Source of the DNA: Azophilus sp965214305 | GTDB taxonomy: Bacteria; Pseudomonadota; Gammaproteobacteria; Pseudomonadales; Azotimanducaceae | DNA length: 64,000 nucleotides | Assembly: GCA_965214305.1 (NCBI GenBank) | Contig: OZ243949.1 | Coordinates: forward strand, 868,001 to 932,000 | Direction: 5' to 3' | Shown: one piece after another, positions 1-8,787 of the stretch | Layout of the letters: each line of letters begins with the position of its first letter | How positions within the stretch are numbered: position 1 is the first letter of the stretch | Notes under the pieces: model-generated | Told to the model about the DNA's origin: nothing | The model's database searches: none | Seen by the model: only the letters and a program-made list of their open reading frames with translations | Position numbers and translations under genes: made by a program

Positions 1-914
1 CAGGTAATGGGCAGCACGAGCAGCCACAACAGCAGGCTCATGAGCAGTGCCCGGCCGCTCAGCGATGCGATTGTCGTTCGCCGAATCTCCATGCCAATGC
101 AGAAGAGAGCCACCATCAGTAGGAAATGGCTGGTTGTCTTGACCGCCGCGGTCAGCGCGGCCGATGGTTCGAGAATACTGGCAATGGCGGATGCCATGAC
201 AAACAACACCAAGAAACCGGGGATGCGCAGTTTGGCTTCGCGCTGGCGCAGCAGAATGCCCGCTGCCAAAGCAACCGGTACGAGCAACAGCGTTCTAAGC
301 AACTTAACGGTCGTGGCAACCTCCAGCGCACGGTCTCCGAAAATGGCGGCGGCACCCAGGACGGAGCTGGTGTCGTGAATGGCCAGTGCCGCCCAAACAC
401 CGAATTGATCCTGGGTCATCCCCAGGCTGTGCCCGAACCACGGCAGCAGCAAGATTGCCCCGGCGTTCAGCAGGAAGACGATGCCGATGGCGACGGCGAC
501 CGATTCGGGCCGGGCACGGATGATGGGTGCAAGCACCGCAATGGCCGTGCCACCGCAAATCGCTGTTCCGGCACTAAGCAATCGCGACTGGTCCCGATCC
601 GCCCGGACCAGCCGCCCAATAGCCAGCCCGGCGATCAGGGTAGCAAATACATGGGTAACGATGAGCGCCGAGTAGTCGCGGCTGGTCTGCCAAAGCGCTT
701 GGGTGTTCAAAGTGAAACCCAGAAGCACGATGGCTCCTTGCAGGCAAAGCTTACCGATAGGCTCGACATGGACCGGCAGGCTCGGCGTCAGCGCAAGGCT
801 TGCCATTGCACCCGCAAACAGGGCGAGCGCGGGATGGCCGAGCCAAAGCGCCGCGCCGAATATCCCGAACACCAGGAGGCGCTTTTTACCTTCGGTAAGC
901 GCGGCCACGGACAA
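1..914 (-). CDS. YeiH/UPF0324 family putative sulfate exporter, partial at the left window edge
   Basis: The reverse strand is open from the window edge to a probable TTG start at 914 (GTG at 908 is an alternative). The roughly 300 visible residues form a series of hydrophobic helices with small polar loops. They include the glycine-rich segment CGGTAIAV and a helix carrying FCIGMEIRR, both typical of the YeiH/UPF0324 family of inner-membrane proteins annotated as putative sulfate exporters. Family members are about 350 residues, so roughly the last 40-45 residues lie outside the window. Its start is 16 bp after the stop of the CoA-transferase gene, so the two are probably co-transcribed. The transported substrate is not shown by the sequence. 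Confidence 0.82.
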   Translation of the reverse strand, partial: MSVAALTEGKKRLLVFGIFGAALWLGHPALALFAGAMASLALTPSLPVHVEPIGKLCLQGAIVLLGFTLNTQALWQTSRDYSALIVTHVFATLIAGLAIGRLVRADRDQSRLLSAGTAICGGTAIAVLAPIIRARPESVAVAIGIVFLLNAGAILLLPWFGHSLGMTQDQFGVWAALAIHDTSSVLGAAAIFGDRALEVATTVKLLRTLLLVPVALAAGILLRQREAKLRIPGFLVLFVMASAIASILEPSAALTAAVKTTSHFLLMVALFCIGMEIRRTTIASLSGRALLMSLLLWLLVLPIT

Positions 915-930
915 TCCGTTCGTTGAGCGG

Positions 931-2124
931 CTAGGCGTCCGCGCCCCGCACCCGATTCTCGGCAACCCAACGCTCAATTTCGGCATCGCTGTAGCCAAGA
1001 CGTTTCAGTATTGCCAGGCTGTGCTCGCCGTGAGCGGGGCTCGCAGCACCCGGCTCGGCCCGCTCGCCGCCGAACTGGGCCGGCGGCTTGATGCGGATCA
1101 TGTTGCCCATGCGCGGATGCTCAAACCGATCCAGGCTGTCGTTCGCCTGATACTGGGCGTGCGCCAGTACTTCATCATGGTCCAGGCACTTGGCCGCCGG
1201 AACGTCACCCGCCTTCAGTTTCACCAACAATTCCTCGGTTTCATACTTGAGGAATTCGTTTCTGAGAATCTCTCTGAACTCCTCAAGGTTGGCGATCAGT
1301 TTGTCTTGGCTGTTGAAGCGCTCGTCGGCCAGCAGATGCAGTTGGTCGATGGCCTGCAACAGGCCGATCTGCTGAGCCTGATTCGCCGCCGAGACGGTAA
1401 TTCCGCCATCTTTGGTGACGGTGAGATCGTAGAGCAGTTCGCTCAGCGGCGGATTATGGTCGGCATCGTCATCAAGCAGCGTTTTGTGCATGAAACCATC
1501 GGGGAATAGAAAGAACAGGCCGGCATCCATCATGGCCAGATCGATATGCTGGCCAGCGCCGGTTTTTTCCCGGGCAAAAAGCGCGGCGGTAACGGCTTGG
1601 CAAGCGGTATAGGCGGTGATCTTGTCGCAAGCCAGGGTGCGCATGAATTGCGCCCCTCCCTTGCCGCCGCCCTGAACCGCTGTAAAACCCGCCTGCGCCT
1701 GAATAATGGGGTCATAGGCCGGCTTGCCCCGATCCGGCCCCCTGGTGCCGAACCCCGATATGGCGCAATAGATGAGACGTGGATTCAGCGACCGCAAATG
1801 CGCGCTGCCAAAAGCGAGATTATCCATGACGCCGGGCCGGTAGTTGCACAGCAACACATCGGTCTGCGTCGCCAGTTGTTCAATAACCGTCCGCCCCTCG
1901 GCGGATTTTATATCGAGGCGCAGGGACTGCTTGCCTCGATTGCAGTTGGCGAAGAGCGCCGATATGCCGCCCTTGCCGCTGCCCAGAAAGCGCATGGGGT
2001 CGCCCAACTCAATAGGCTCCACCTTGATGACCGAGGCACCCTGCTCGCCCATCATCATGGCGGCGAGCGAGGCGGTAACCATAGTTGAAAATTCGAGGAC
2101 TTTAATTCCCTCTAAAGGCTGCAT
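931..2124 (-). CDS. CaiB/BaiF-type (class III) CoA transferase
   Basis: This 397-residue protein should move CoA between an acyl-CoA and a free acid, or act as a racemase-like member of the same fold. It opens with the family signature LEGIKVLEFS, followed by GADVIKVEP-like and NRGKQSL segments. The probable catalytic aspartate lies in ACDKITAY near residue 167, where formyl-CoA transferase has its Asp169, and is followed by the REKTGAGQHID motif. I chose the ATG at 2124 because GAGGGA lies just upstream and homologues begin near MQPLEG; an in-frame start 33 bp upstream adds an unlikely extension. It fits the acyl-CoA catabolism seen over the next 25 kb. The substrate is unknown. Confidence 0.9.
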   Translation of the reverse strand: MQPLEGIKVLEFSTMVTASLAAMMMGEQGASVIKVEPIELGDPMRFLGSGKGGISALFANCNRGKQSLRLDIKSAEGRTVIEQLATQTDVLLCNYRPGVMDNLAFGSAHLRSLNPRLIYCAISGFGTRGPDRGKPAYDPIIQAQAGFTAVQGGGKGGAQFMRTLACDKITAYTACQAVTAALFAREKTGAGQHIDLAMMDAGLFFLFPDGFMHKTLLDDDADHNPPLSELLYDLTVTKDGGITVSAANQAQQIGLLQAIDQLHLLADERFNSQDKLIANLEEFREILRNEFLKYETEELLVKLKAGDVPAAKCLDHDEVLAHAQYQANDSLDRFEHPRMGNMIRIKPPAQFGGERAEPGAASPAHGEHSLAILKRLGYSDAEIERWVAENRVRGADA

Positions 2125-2166
2125 TGCGTTTCCCTCGTATGCTTCCATGCTGTGCATTCTCCCAGA

Positions 2167-2601
2167 TCAAGGGCGATCCAAACGCATAATAAGGCCCTCC
2201 ACCACCCAGCCGTCGCCCGGGTCCACCTCGTATTTTTCGGCGTAGGCCCGCACGACCCGGTCGCGCTCCACCTGATCAAGCACCGGGGAGGCTGTTAACG
2301 AATAAATGTGGTCTTGCAGGCGAACGCGAACGCTATTGTCGGATTCGAGGTGGCCCGTCCAAAGGGTTCCGCCGCCGCTGGTGGCGACGTAGAGGTCGGC
2401 ACCGAGCCCCACGCTCCAAATGTTGATCGAATAGGGATCCTCAGGGCGGGTTTCAAGTTGAATCGTATCCGGTACATCGTGCCATTGTTCGGGCGGGTCT
2501 CGTGGTTGGCCGGCGAGTTCGCCACCGGGGATGGTGACGAAGGGTTCGCTGCAGGCGGCAAGGGCCGCGATACAGGTCAAGCCAATAGCGCTTCGGGCCA
2601 T
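2167..2601 (-). CDS. Small lipoprotein with a PNPOx/deazaflavin-reductase-like domain
   Basis: This 144-residue protein starts with a lipoprotein signal: basic N-terminus, hydrophobic stretch, lipobox LAAC. The mature part contains LYVATSGGGTLWTGHL and VRVRLQDHIYSL followed by RVVRAYAEKY. That order resembles the split-barrel fold of F420-dependent or PNPOx-like small proteins (a YLVTSGGR-like strand, then a VRV strand). This family call is inference from motif pattern only. The ATG at 2601 places the signal peptide correctly; an upstream in-frame start at 2622 adds seven residues. It lies 42 bp upstream of the CoA transferase in the same direction and may be in the same transcript. Confidence 0.7.
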   Translation of the reverse strand: MARSAIGLTCIAALAACSEPFVTIPGGELAGQPRDPPEQWHDVPDTIQLETRPEDPYSINIWSVGLGADLYVATSGGGTLWTGHLESDNSVRVRLQDHIYSLTASPVLDQVERDRVVRAYAEKYEVDPGDGWVVEGLIMRLDRP

Positions 2602-2791
2602 GCGGATATCTCCAGTGCTCATCAGGCCAATGCTACGACAGGGGAAGGCAATTGCCTACCGCGAACGCCGATGCGCTCGCCCCACCCGGCCGTGCTCCAT
2701 CCGGTTGCCTTGACGTACCGTCAAGCGAACTGACGACCCGCTCAGATCGGTGGGATACAGGGTTCCGACTTGCGTGGCGAGGGAGTGGCGC

Positions 2792-2958
2792 CTAGGAGCC
2801 TGGGCCCCAGGAATTCACGGCTGCAAATCCGCTTCCGCTCGCCCCTTTGAACGTTCGATTTCGTCAAATAGGGCTCGATATTCTCCTCAATCGCCCGTCT
2901 AAAGGGGCGGCGGCATCGAATTTTCGCTTTCGCGACTTCCTGCGGCCCAGGCTCCTAG
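2792..2958 (-). repeat. Family A repeat, full copy 1 (167 bp, inverted orientation)
   Basis: The element runs from CTAG (2792-2795) to CTAG (2955-2958) with inverted termini (GGAGCCTGGGCC-like and GGCCCAGGCTCC). Its reverse complement aligns along its whole length with the copies at 25203 and 55488. All three are exactly 167 bp counting both CTAGs. There is no open reading frame of note. It fills most of the 350-bp gap between the lipoprotein gene and rsgA; 2623-2791 holds nothing I recognise. Confidence 0.9.
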
Positions 2959-2972
2959 CCGCAATAAGCCGT

Positions 2973-3950
2973 TCAGATAGACGGACGAACCGCCTGCTCG
3001 CGCTTGAGCTTGAGGTAGTTTGCCAAGCGACGCTCCGTCAAATCGCCGCGCTGGACAGCCTGCCGAACGGCACAGCCGGGCTCCGCGATGTGTGCGCAAT
3101 TGGCGAATCGACAGTGCCGGGCCAGCCGTTCCACATCCTCGAATGATCCGGCGGCGTTCGTACCGACAAGGTGCAATTCCCGTGTGCCGGGACTATCCAA
3201 CAGCAAACCGCCACTGGGCAGCGAGTGCAGTGAACGGCGGGTGGTTGTGTGCCGGCCCTTGCGGCCGGCGCGAACCGGGCCGGTTGCCTGAATATCGGCG
3301 GCACAGAGCGTGTTAAGTAAGGTGGATTTGCCCACACCGCTAGAACCCGCCATGGCTACCGTTTGTCCCGGGCCACACCATCTCAGCACGGCATCCAGGG
3401 TGTTCGGGTCGAGGGCATTAACGCCATACACGGGCAGGCCCGGTTCGAGGCCGGCGGCGCGTTCCACAAAACGCCCCGGCTCTGGCACCAGATCGCACTT
3501 CGTCAAAATCAACACCGGCCGCACCCCGGCTTGGCGGGCGAGGCCCAAATAGCGTTCCAGCCGGGACAGGTTGAAATCCACATCACAGGCGCTCACCACG
3601 AAGAGGGTGTCAACGTTGGCACCCATAAGCTGAACGGTGCCGTTCGAGCCCGGTGCCAAGCGCTGCAACAGGCTTTTACGCCCTAACACCCGCACAATCC
3701 GCTCGGCACGGACAAGCACCCAATCGCCCACTGTTGGCCGATGCTCCGCCGCACCTCGAAACCAGCGGCCGCCCAACGAGACTTGCTGCTCGCGCAAAGC
3801 CGTGGCCACGCTGATGCCGGAACGTTCAATTCGAGTAATACGACCCGGCAAAGCCGCATGAAGCTCATCGGGTTTAAGCTGCCGCTCGAAAAATGGCGAC
3901 CATCCCAAGGTCGCCAGTGGCACCCCGCCCGCCAAGCTCATAGCCCGCAT
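2973..3950 (-). CDS. rsgA: Ribosome small-subunit-dependent GTPase A
   Basis: RsgA is a late 30S ribosome maturation GTPase. An N-terminal OB-fold region (about residues 35-90) is followed by a circularly permuted GTPase domain. The G4 motif TKCD (150-153) precedes the P-loop GSSGVGKST (202-210), the HTTT/TR switch region and G3 DSPG (252-255). The C-terminal zinc site is Cys280, Cys285, His287 and Cys293, in the spacing typical of the family. Length (325) is normal, with an N-terminal extension of about 30 residues before the OB fold. It is followed 12 bp upstream on the same strand by the NUDIX gene. Confidence 0.96.
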   Translation of the reverse strand: MRAMSLAGGVPLATLGWSPFFERQLKPDELHAALPGRITRIERSGISVATALREQQVSLGGRWFRGAAEHRPTVGDWVLVRAERIVRVLGRKSLLQRLAPGSNGTVQLMGANVDTLFVVSACDVDFNLSRLERYLGLARQAGVRPVLILTKCDLVPEPGRFVERAAGLEPGLPVYGVNALDPNTLDAVLRWCGPGQTVAMAGSSGVGKSTLLNTLCAADIQATGPVRAGRKGRHTTTRRSLHSLPSGGLLLDSPGTRELHLVGTNAAGSFEDVERLARHCRFANCAHIAEPGCAVRQAVQRGDLTERRLANYLKLKREQAVRPSI

Positions 3951-3962
3951 GGGCCAACGGCG

Positions 3963-4775
3963 CTATGGGGCGAGTTTAAGGGCATCAGCGTGCGGCGAGC
4001 GGGTATTTGGGGTGGGCACCGCGTCGTCGCGCAAGCGCGGCGGTAGTACCGGCCGATGCGTTGGGAAATGCCGGTTCGCCTGTGCTTTTGCCAGCACCGC
4101 CGCAACCGAACCAAAACCGGCCAGCCACTTGAGTTGCATTTGGGTGACGCCCATCAGGCCGATTTCCCCGGCGGCATGACGCGCCAAGGCTGCTTGCGGC
4201 GACATCCAAGTACTGTCCACCGTCTCCCTCTCATCGTGACTGCCCGTTTGTTCGGCGGGCGCGCCGGCAATGAAGAAGCGGGTATCGAAACGGCGCGGCC
4301 CGCCAAGCGGTGTTATGAAGCGATTGTGGAAGTGGATGCGATCCACGGCAAGCTTTAGATTTTCTCGCCGACAGATATCGAACAAGCTCAGTTCGCCCGC
4401 GTGCAGCGGCTGCCGATAGGCCATGAAGCGTTCGCGCTCCGCTTGATCGGCATAGGCAATCGGAACGCCGTCGCGATAGGCCATTAGCAAACCCGCCTCC
4501 TCGAAGCTCTCACGAATGCAAGCGACCCAATAACCGCGCCACTCGCCACCCAAGGCCGACACTTGCGCATCCTGGGCGGCGGTCGGGCCGGTGCGTACCG
4601 CGTCGTACCGGTGCAGGTGATCGTCGCCGTCAACACGGCCACCGGGAAAGACGAACATGCCGCCCGCAAAGGCGGCACGGCCGCTGCGCTTCAACAAAAA
4701 CACCTCGATGGCGGGCTCGGTATCGCGCAACAACATGAGGGTTGCGGCGGGACGTATCGGCTGTGTTTTCTTCAT
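3963..4775 (-). CDS. NUDIX hydrolase, NUDT19-like with interrupted NUDIX box
   Basis: This 270-residue protein contains the NUDIX fold signature split in two: FPGGRVDGDD near residues 43-52, then, after an insertion of about 45 residues, the helix RESFEEAGLL carrying the REXXEE metal-binding residues. Such an insertion is typical of the NUDT19/RP2-like subgroup, whose characterised members hydrolyse CoA or acyl-CoA. A CoA-related role would suit the neighbourhood but is inference. The C-terminus is proline- and arginine-rich and probably disordered. It lies 12 bp upstream of rsgA in the same direction, so the two may be co-transcribed. Confidence 0.86.
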   Translation of the reverse strand: MKKTQPIRPAATLMLLRDTEPAIEVFLLKRSGRAAFAGGMFVFPGGRVDGDDHLHRYDAVRTGPTAAQDAQVSALGGEWRGYWVACIRESFEEAGLLMAYRDGVPIAYADQAERERFMAYRQPLHAGELSLFDICRRENLKLAVDRIHFHNRFITPLGGPRRFDTRFFIAGAPAEQTGSHDERETVDSTWMSPQAALARHAAGEIGLMGVTQMQLKWLAGFGSVAAVLAKAQANRHFPTHRPVLPPRLRDDAVPTPNTRSPHADALKLAP

Positions 4776-4851
4776 GCGCGGCCTTGATTTAGCGTAACGA
4801 AGATCGGTGGCGCATCAGTTTACGTTGCTTTAGCATTGGCTGCTGCGGGTA

Positions 4852-4917
4852 GTGGCTCAGTTTCAATTTCCGCTGCCGCATTGACCGCACCCGCGTTGGG
4901 CTGCGGTCAATGAAGCG
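4852..4917 (-). repeat. Family B repeat, diverged copy with a strong hairpin, upstream of the TonB receptor
   Basis: The sequence from GTGGCTCAGTTTC to about 4917 matches the reverse complement of the 77-bp family B copies at 29168 and 39746, best at the two ends and around CCCGCGTTGGGCT. Unlike them it contains a perfect 10-bp inverted repeat, ATTGACCGCA (4880-4889) with TGCGGTCAAT (4902-4911), loop 12 nt. It sits 82-147 bp before the receptor start and could act as a terminator, operator or attenuator; which of these is not shown. Confidence 0.65.
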
Positions 4918-4998
4918 TCGCCAAAGGGTTATTTCATTATTTCACTGTCGCGGGGCAAGTCCGGCGATATCACCCATTATTGTCAAAGGAGTAGGGAC

Positions 4999-7866
4999 AT
5001 GCGCAAGCTGACCCCTGTTCGTGCGTTGCGGTCGGCATTGATTGCCGGTATTGGATTCCTGATGTCGTTCGGTGCGTCTGCTGAAGACATCGGGGAGGGG
5101 ACGGAGCTTATTGAGGAAGTGATCGTTACCGGCTCGCTGATCAAGCGCGCCACGGTCTTTGAGGGCCGGGCGCCGGTGCAGACCATTGATGCCACGCTCA
5201 TTGAGACATCGGGTGCCGTGCAACCGGTGGATGTCTTGAAGAACCTGACGCTGAACACCGGCTCGGAGTATGCAACGGAGCTGAATGATCGCCAAGGCGT
5301 ATCGCAGTTCAACTTGCGCGGGCTGGGTCTTTCTTCATCGCTGACCCTGTTGAACGGGCGTCGCGCCGGGGTATCGCCGGTGGCGAATGCCCAAGCCACG
5401 ATGTTTTTTGATATCAACACGCTGCCGATCAACATGATTGAGCGCGTTGAGATCCTGCGCGACGGCGCTTCCGCCACCTACGGCTCGGAGGCGGTCGCGG
5501 GCGTCGCCAACATCATCACGCGCAAGGGCTTTGAAGGATTCGAGATTGCCGGTGGCTATCGCGATGCAGCCAACGAGAACTGGGATCTGGGTTTTGTACT
5601 TGGCGCCGGGTTTGACCGTGGCAGCTTCAACCTGTACGGGTCTTATTTGAAAGCGGACGATCCCACCTTGCGCGGGGATTTCGATTGGCTGGTCGAGCGG
5701 GCCATCGACCCGAACGGCGACGGCAACCCAACAGACGGCTCGTTCACTTCCGCCATCGGCTCTCCCTCGACCTACCGGGCCGCAACAGTGGGCCCGGACG
5801 GCACGGTCACCCGCACCGGCAGAGCCTTCGCAGCGGACGCGGACTGCGAGGCGGCCGGCGGCTGGCGTGGCGGGCCCCTGTGCCGTTACGACTTTTCAAG
5901 TTCCCGGGGCATCATCCCCGCGGAAGAACGCTATCAGCTCTTCGCCGAGGCCGACTATGCCCTGACCGACAAACTCACCTTGCTGTTCGAGTTGGGTACC
6001 TCAAACACCGTCATCAAAGACTTGATCGGCGGCCAAATTTTTGCGCAATCCAACGTCTCGAACGGCGGTGTCTGGATACCCGCCAACCACCCCTTCAATT
6101 TTTGGACGGATCCGGACGGCGACGGTCGCCTGACCTATGTGCATCCGGCAGACTGGGACCCGGCGGTACACGAAGCCGTGGATCTCGCCGCGGTGGCCCT
6201 GCGGCCGCTTGGCGTTGAAGTCAATAACCACGAGGACGCGGCCCAATCGGAAGCCACCTTCAACAACTTGCGCGTCGTGCTGGGGTTCGAGTACGACATG
6301 ACCGATAGCTGGACGGTAAACGGCTATTTCTCGCAAGCCAACGCGAAGTTCACCAACGAAGAACCGCATTCGTGGGCGGCGCCGAATTTCTTCGCCGCCA
6401 TTACCGATGGTTCCTGGAACCCATTCGGGACCCGGCTGGCCAGCCCAAACCTCGTAACACCCAAAACGGTTGATGGCGACGGGCTCGACCCGGCCAACGT
6501 GGGCGCGGTGGCGGCTAACGACGCAGCCACTCTGGCGCGCTTCGACGCCACGGACATCTCGGCCACACGCACCGAACAAACCGTGGCCGAGTTCGTCCTC
6601 AGCGGCGACCTGTTCGAGATGGCCGACGGGCCCCTGTCCGGTGCCTTCGGCACCCAATACCGCAGGCTCGAACTGACCGATCGTCCGTCACCACTGTTCA
6701 GTTACGACCTTGGCATCGTTTCCGGGCGCGCCTTCAACATCGACCAGGAGCAGGACGTCTGGTCGGTCTTCGGTGAAGTGATAGTCCCCCTCATGGGCAT
6801 CGGTGAATTGCAACTGGCGTTGCGCCACGAGGACTATAAGGACGCCGGATCAACCACCGACCCCAAGATCGCCACCCAAATTCGGGCTACCGACTGGCTT
6901 TCGCTGCGTGGCTCCTGGGGTACATCGTTCCAGGCACCGAGCATCTACCAAAGCGCCGGGAACACCACCACGCAAACGGTGACCGATCCGTTCACGGCCG
7001 TCGGAACCTGCGGCCTGAACGCGGACGGCACCATCGTCAGCACCGGCATCAACAATACCGTGGTCGTGCAAACCGAAGGAGCGGGACTCGGCCCGCAAAA
7101 TGCCGACAACTTCAACCTGGGTGTCCTATTTTGGCCGACCGACTCCCTGCGGATGAGCGTTGATTACTGGAACTTCGATTACGAAGACGTCATCTCCCAA
7201 GGCGAGACCTTCCAAGCCATCGTGGACAACGATTGTCTTGACGACCAGATGCCCAACGATCCGCGCGTCTCGCGCAGCCCGGCAGGGCAGATCGGCCTCG
7301 TGAGATCCGCGTTCATCAATATCGGCGCGGTGAAAACCTCCGGCTGGGACTTCAATGCCAATTATCAGATCGACACCGGCCTGGGATCATTCAGCTTCGA
7401 TGCATTGCTCACTTGGATTACAGAGTTCGACGTGAGCCTTGACGGAGAGAACTATATCGATCAGCTTGGCAGCCGCAACCATCGCAATGGCTTCTCCGCC
7501 AATCCGGAACTGCGCTACAACGTCGGCGTCACCTGGACCTATGGGAATCACCTGGCCAACGCCACGGTGCGCTACATTGATTCCTACGCCAATGACGAAG
7601 TGCTGCCGATTGCGGAGAACCCGCCCAATATCGATAGCTGGACGACCATCGACATCTACTACGCGCTAACGTTGGCGGGCCTGTTCAATACCGATAGCGA
7701 CGTCACGCTGTCGGTCGGCGTCAACAACCTGACGGATGAAGACCCGCCCGGTCTAACCACCACAAGACCCGATGAGCAGCTCTACAACCTGCGCCCGGGT
7801 TACGATGGGCTGGTACACGATATCCGTGGGCGACAGCTATACGCTCGCTTTCGGTACGCTTTCTAA
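4999..7866 (+). CDS. TonB-dependent outer-membrane receptor
   Basis: This 955-residue receptor should import a large or hydrophobic ligand across the outer membrane using TonB energy. Residues 1-28 are a signal peptide ending in GASA. A TonB box, EEVIVTGS, lies at about 39-46. The plug domain (about 55-170) contains FNLRGLG, LLNGRRAG and VEILRDGASATYGSEAVAGVANIITR. The rest is a long beta-barrel ending in a terminal aromatic strand, YARFRYAF. The start is supported by AAGGAG 8 bases upstream. The barrel type is common in catabolic loci of Gammaproteobacteria and sphingomonads rather than classical siderophore loci. With P450 and acyl-CoA genes following, uptake of a hydrophobic carbon source is a reasonable inference. 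Confidence 0.95.
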   Translation: MRKLTPVRALRSALIAGIGFLMSFGASAEDIGEGTELIEEVIVTGSLIKRATVFEGRAPVQTIDATLIETSGAVQPVDVLKNLTLNTGSEYATELNDRQGVSQFNLRGLGLSSSLTLLNGRRAGVSPVANAQATMFFDINTLPINMIERVEILRDGASATYGSEAVAGVANIITRKGFEGFEIAGGYRDAANENWDLGFVLGAGFDRGSFNLYGSYLKADDPTLRGDFDWLVERAIDPNGDGNPTDGSFTSAIGSPSTYRAATVGPDGTVTRTGRAFAADADCEAAGGWRGGPLCRYDFSSSRGIIPAEERYQLFAEADYALTDKLTLLFELGTSNTVIKDLIGGQIFAQSNVSNGGVWIPANHPFNFWTDPDGDGRLTYVHPADWDPAVHEAVDLAAVALRPLGVEVNNHEDAAQSEATFNNLRVVLGFEYDMTDSWTVNGYFSQANAKFTNEEPHSWAAPNFFAAITDGSWNPFGTRLASPNLVTPKTVDGDGLDPANVGAVAANDAATLARFDATDISATRTEQTVAEFVLSGDLFEMADGPLSGAFGTQYRRLELTDRPSPLFSYDLGIVSGRAFNIDQEQDVWSVFGEVIVPLMGIGELQLALRHEDYKDAGSTTDPKIATQIRATDWLSLRGSWGTSFQAPSIYQSAGNTTTQTVTDPFTAVGTCGLNADGTIVSTGINNTVVVQTEGAGLGPQNADNFNLGVLFWPTDSLRMSVDYWNFDYEDVISQGETFQAIVDNDCLDDQMPNDPRVSRSPAGQIGLVRSAFINIGAVKTSGWDFNANYQIDTGLGSFSFDALLTWITEFDVSLDGENYIDQLGSRNHRNGFSANPELRYNVGVTWTYGNHLANATVRYIDSYANDEVLPIAENPPNIDSWTTIDIYYALTLAGLFNTDSDVTLSVGVNNLTDEDPPGLTTTRPDEQLYNLRPGYDGLVHDIRGRQLYARFRYAF

Positions 7867-7899
7867 GAAGGCGGGCTTCAGGCTAGGGAGCGCGAGGGA

Positions 7900-8538
7900 A
7901 TGCCCCCCGCACGCATAGCTGGTGAGATAGGCGGGCTGGGAGCCTGCGCTTGCGCCCTCATTGCGATGCTGTGGACGCCGCCCGCCCTCGCCCACCCGCA
8001 CGAGCAACTCGCCGAGTGCCTCGATTTTGACGAACCGAGGCGTCGGCTTGCCTGTTTTGAGCAGGCCGTGGCACCAGACGGTCATCAACGGCGGCCGATG
8101 GCGAAGCGACGAAGCAACATCAGGCCATCCCCGCCCAACACGGAATCGTCAGCCGCCAATGCCCAAGGCTCTGCTGCCACTGCGACGCAAACGGTCATTG
8201 AGACGAATGGTGATCTGTCGGCGGCGGCTGAGCCAAGCGCCGATGGTCTCGATACCCGGCTGGCATCCGTCGGCGTTGCCCGAGCAAGCATCGAATCCCG
8301 AACCCATGCCTCGTCTAGAGTCGATGTTCGCGTGACCGTGGTGCGCCTGAGCGCCGTAGCGGGCAAGTCAATCCTGTTTTATCTGGCGTCCGGGGAGGTT
8401 TGGCGGCAAACCCGGCAACGTATGACCAGCCTGCCCAAACCGCCGTTTACAGCCACGTTGAGCCGTGGTGTATTCGGTAGCCACAGGCTGCGCGTGACAG
8501 AACATTCCGCGGCCATTGGTGTAAAACGCCTTCGTTAG
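7900..8538 (+). CDS. Secreted/periplasmic protein of unknown function with a C-terminal VWRQ domain
   Basis: This 212-residue protein has an N-terminal signal segment (about residues 1-31, ending PPALAH). A short motif with two cysteines follows, ECLDFDEPRRRLACFE, of the kind seen at the N-terminus of many small proteobacterial periplasmic proteins. A low-complexity Ser/Ala/Thr linker (about 65-135) leads to a C-terminal domain containing SGEVWRQT, PPFTATLSRGVFGSHRLRV and a basic end. VWRQ followed by a GVFGS-like strand recurs in uncharacterised envelope proteins. Function unknown. It lies 33 bp after the TonB receptor in the same direction, and GAGGGA directly precedes its ATG, so an operon is likely. 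Confidence 0.72.
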   Translation: MPPARIAGEIGGLGACACALIAMLWTPPALAHPHEQLAECLDFDEPRRRLACFEQAVAPDGHQRRPMAKRRSNIRPSPPNTESSAANAQGSAATATQTVIETNGDLSAAAEPSADGLDTRLASVGVARASIESRTHASSRVDVRVTVVRLSAVAGKSILFYLASGEVWRQTRQRMTSLPKPPFTATLSRGVFGSHRLRVTEHSAAIGVKRLR

Positions 8539-8581
8539 CCCGCCAACACCTAAGCTTTCAAACGCACGGCACAGCGCTTAT

Positions 8582-8733
8582 CCCTATTAAATCAGGATGG
8601 TTTTTTGAAGTTCCCTTGGGGGTTTCCCTTGCGGCGTGTTTAGCTCGTCCCACGCACTTTCGTAATAAGCAGGAAAATTGTGCCCAACGCCGCAAGGGAA
8701 ACCCCAAAAAAACCATCCGCTAGCGAATAGGGA
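8582..8733. repeat. Family C palindromic repeat, copy 1
   Basis: Long inverted arms: CCCTATT with AATAGGG outermost, then GGATGGTTTTTT with AAAAAAACCATCC, then GGTTTCCCTTGCGGCG with CGCCGCAAGGGAAACC. The left arm carries a short extra TTCCCTTGG segment. The core, TTTAGCTCGTCCCACGC through AAGCAGGAAAATTGTGCCCA, aligns with copies at 10243 and (inverted) 35868. It lies between the convergent ends of the 7900 gene and the P450 at 8788 and could fold into one large hairpin that terminates transcription from both sides. Confidence 0.8.
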
Positions 8734-8787
8734 AATCACATAAATGGTCGGCTGGCAGCAACATCCCGCCAGCTATCGGCACCCGCT

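Noticed and set aside
126..926. Long plus-strand open frame over the first kilobase
   Set aside because: It is polar, repetitive in Gln/Asp/Gly and opposite a clear membrane protein (YeiH family) on the minus strand; a shadow frame.
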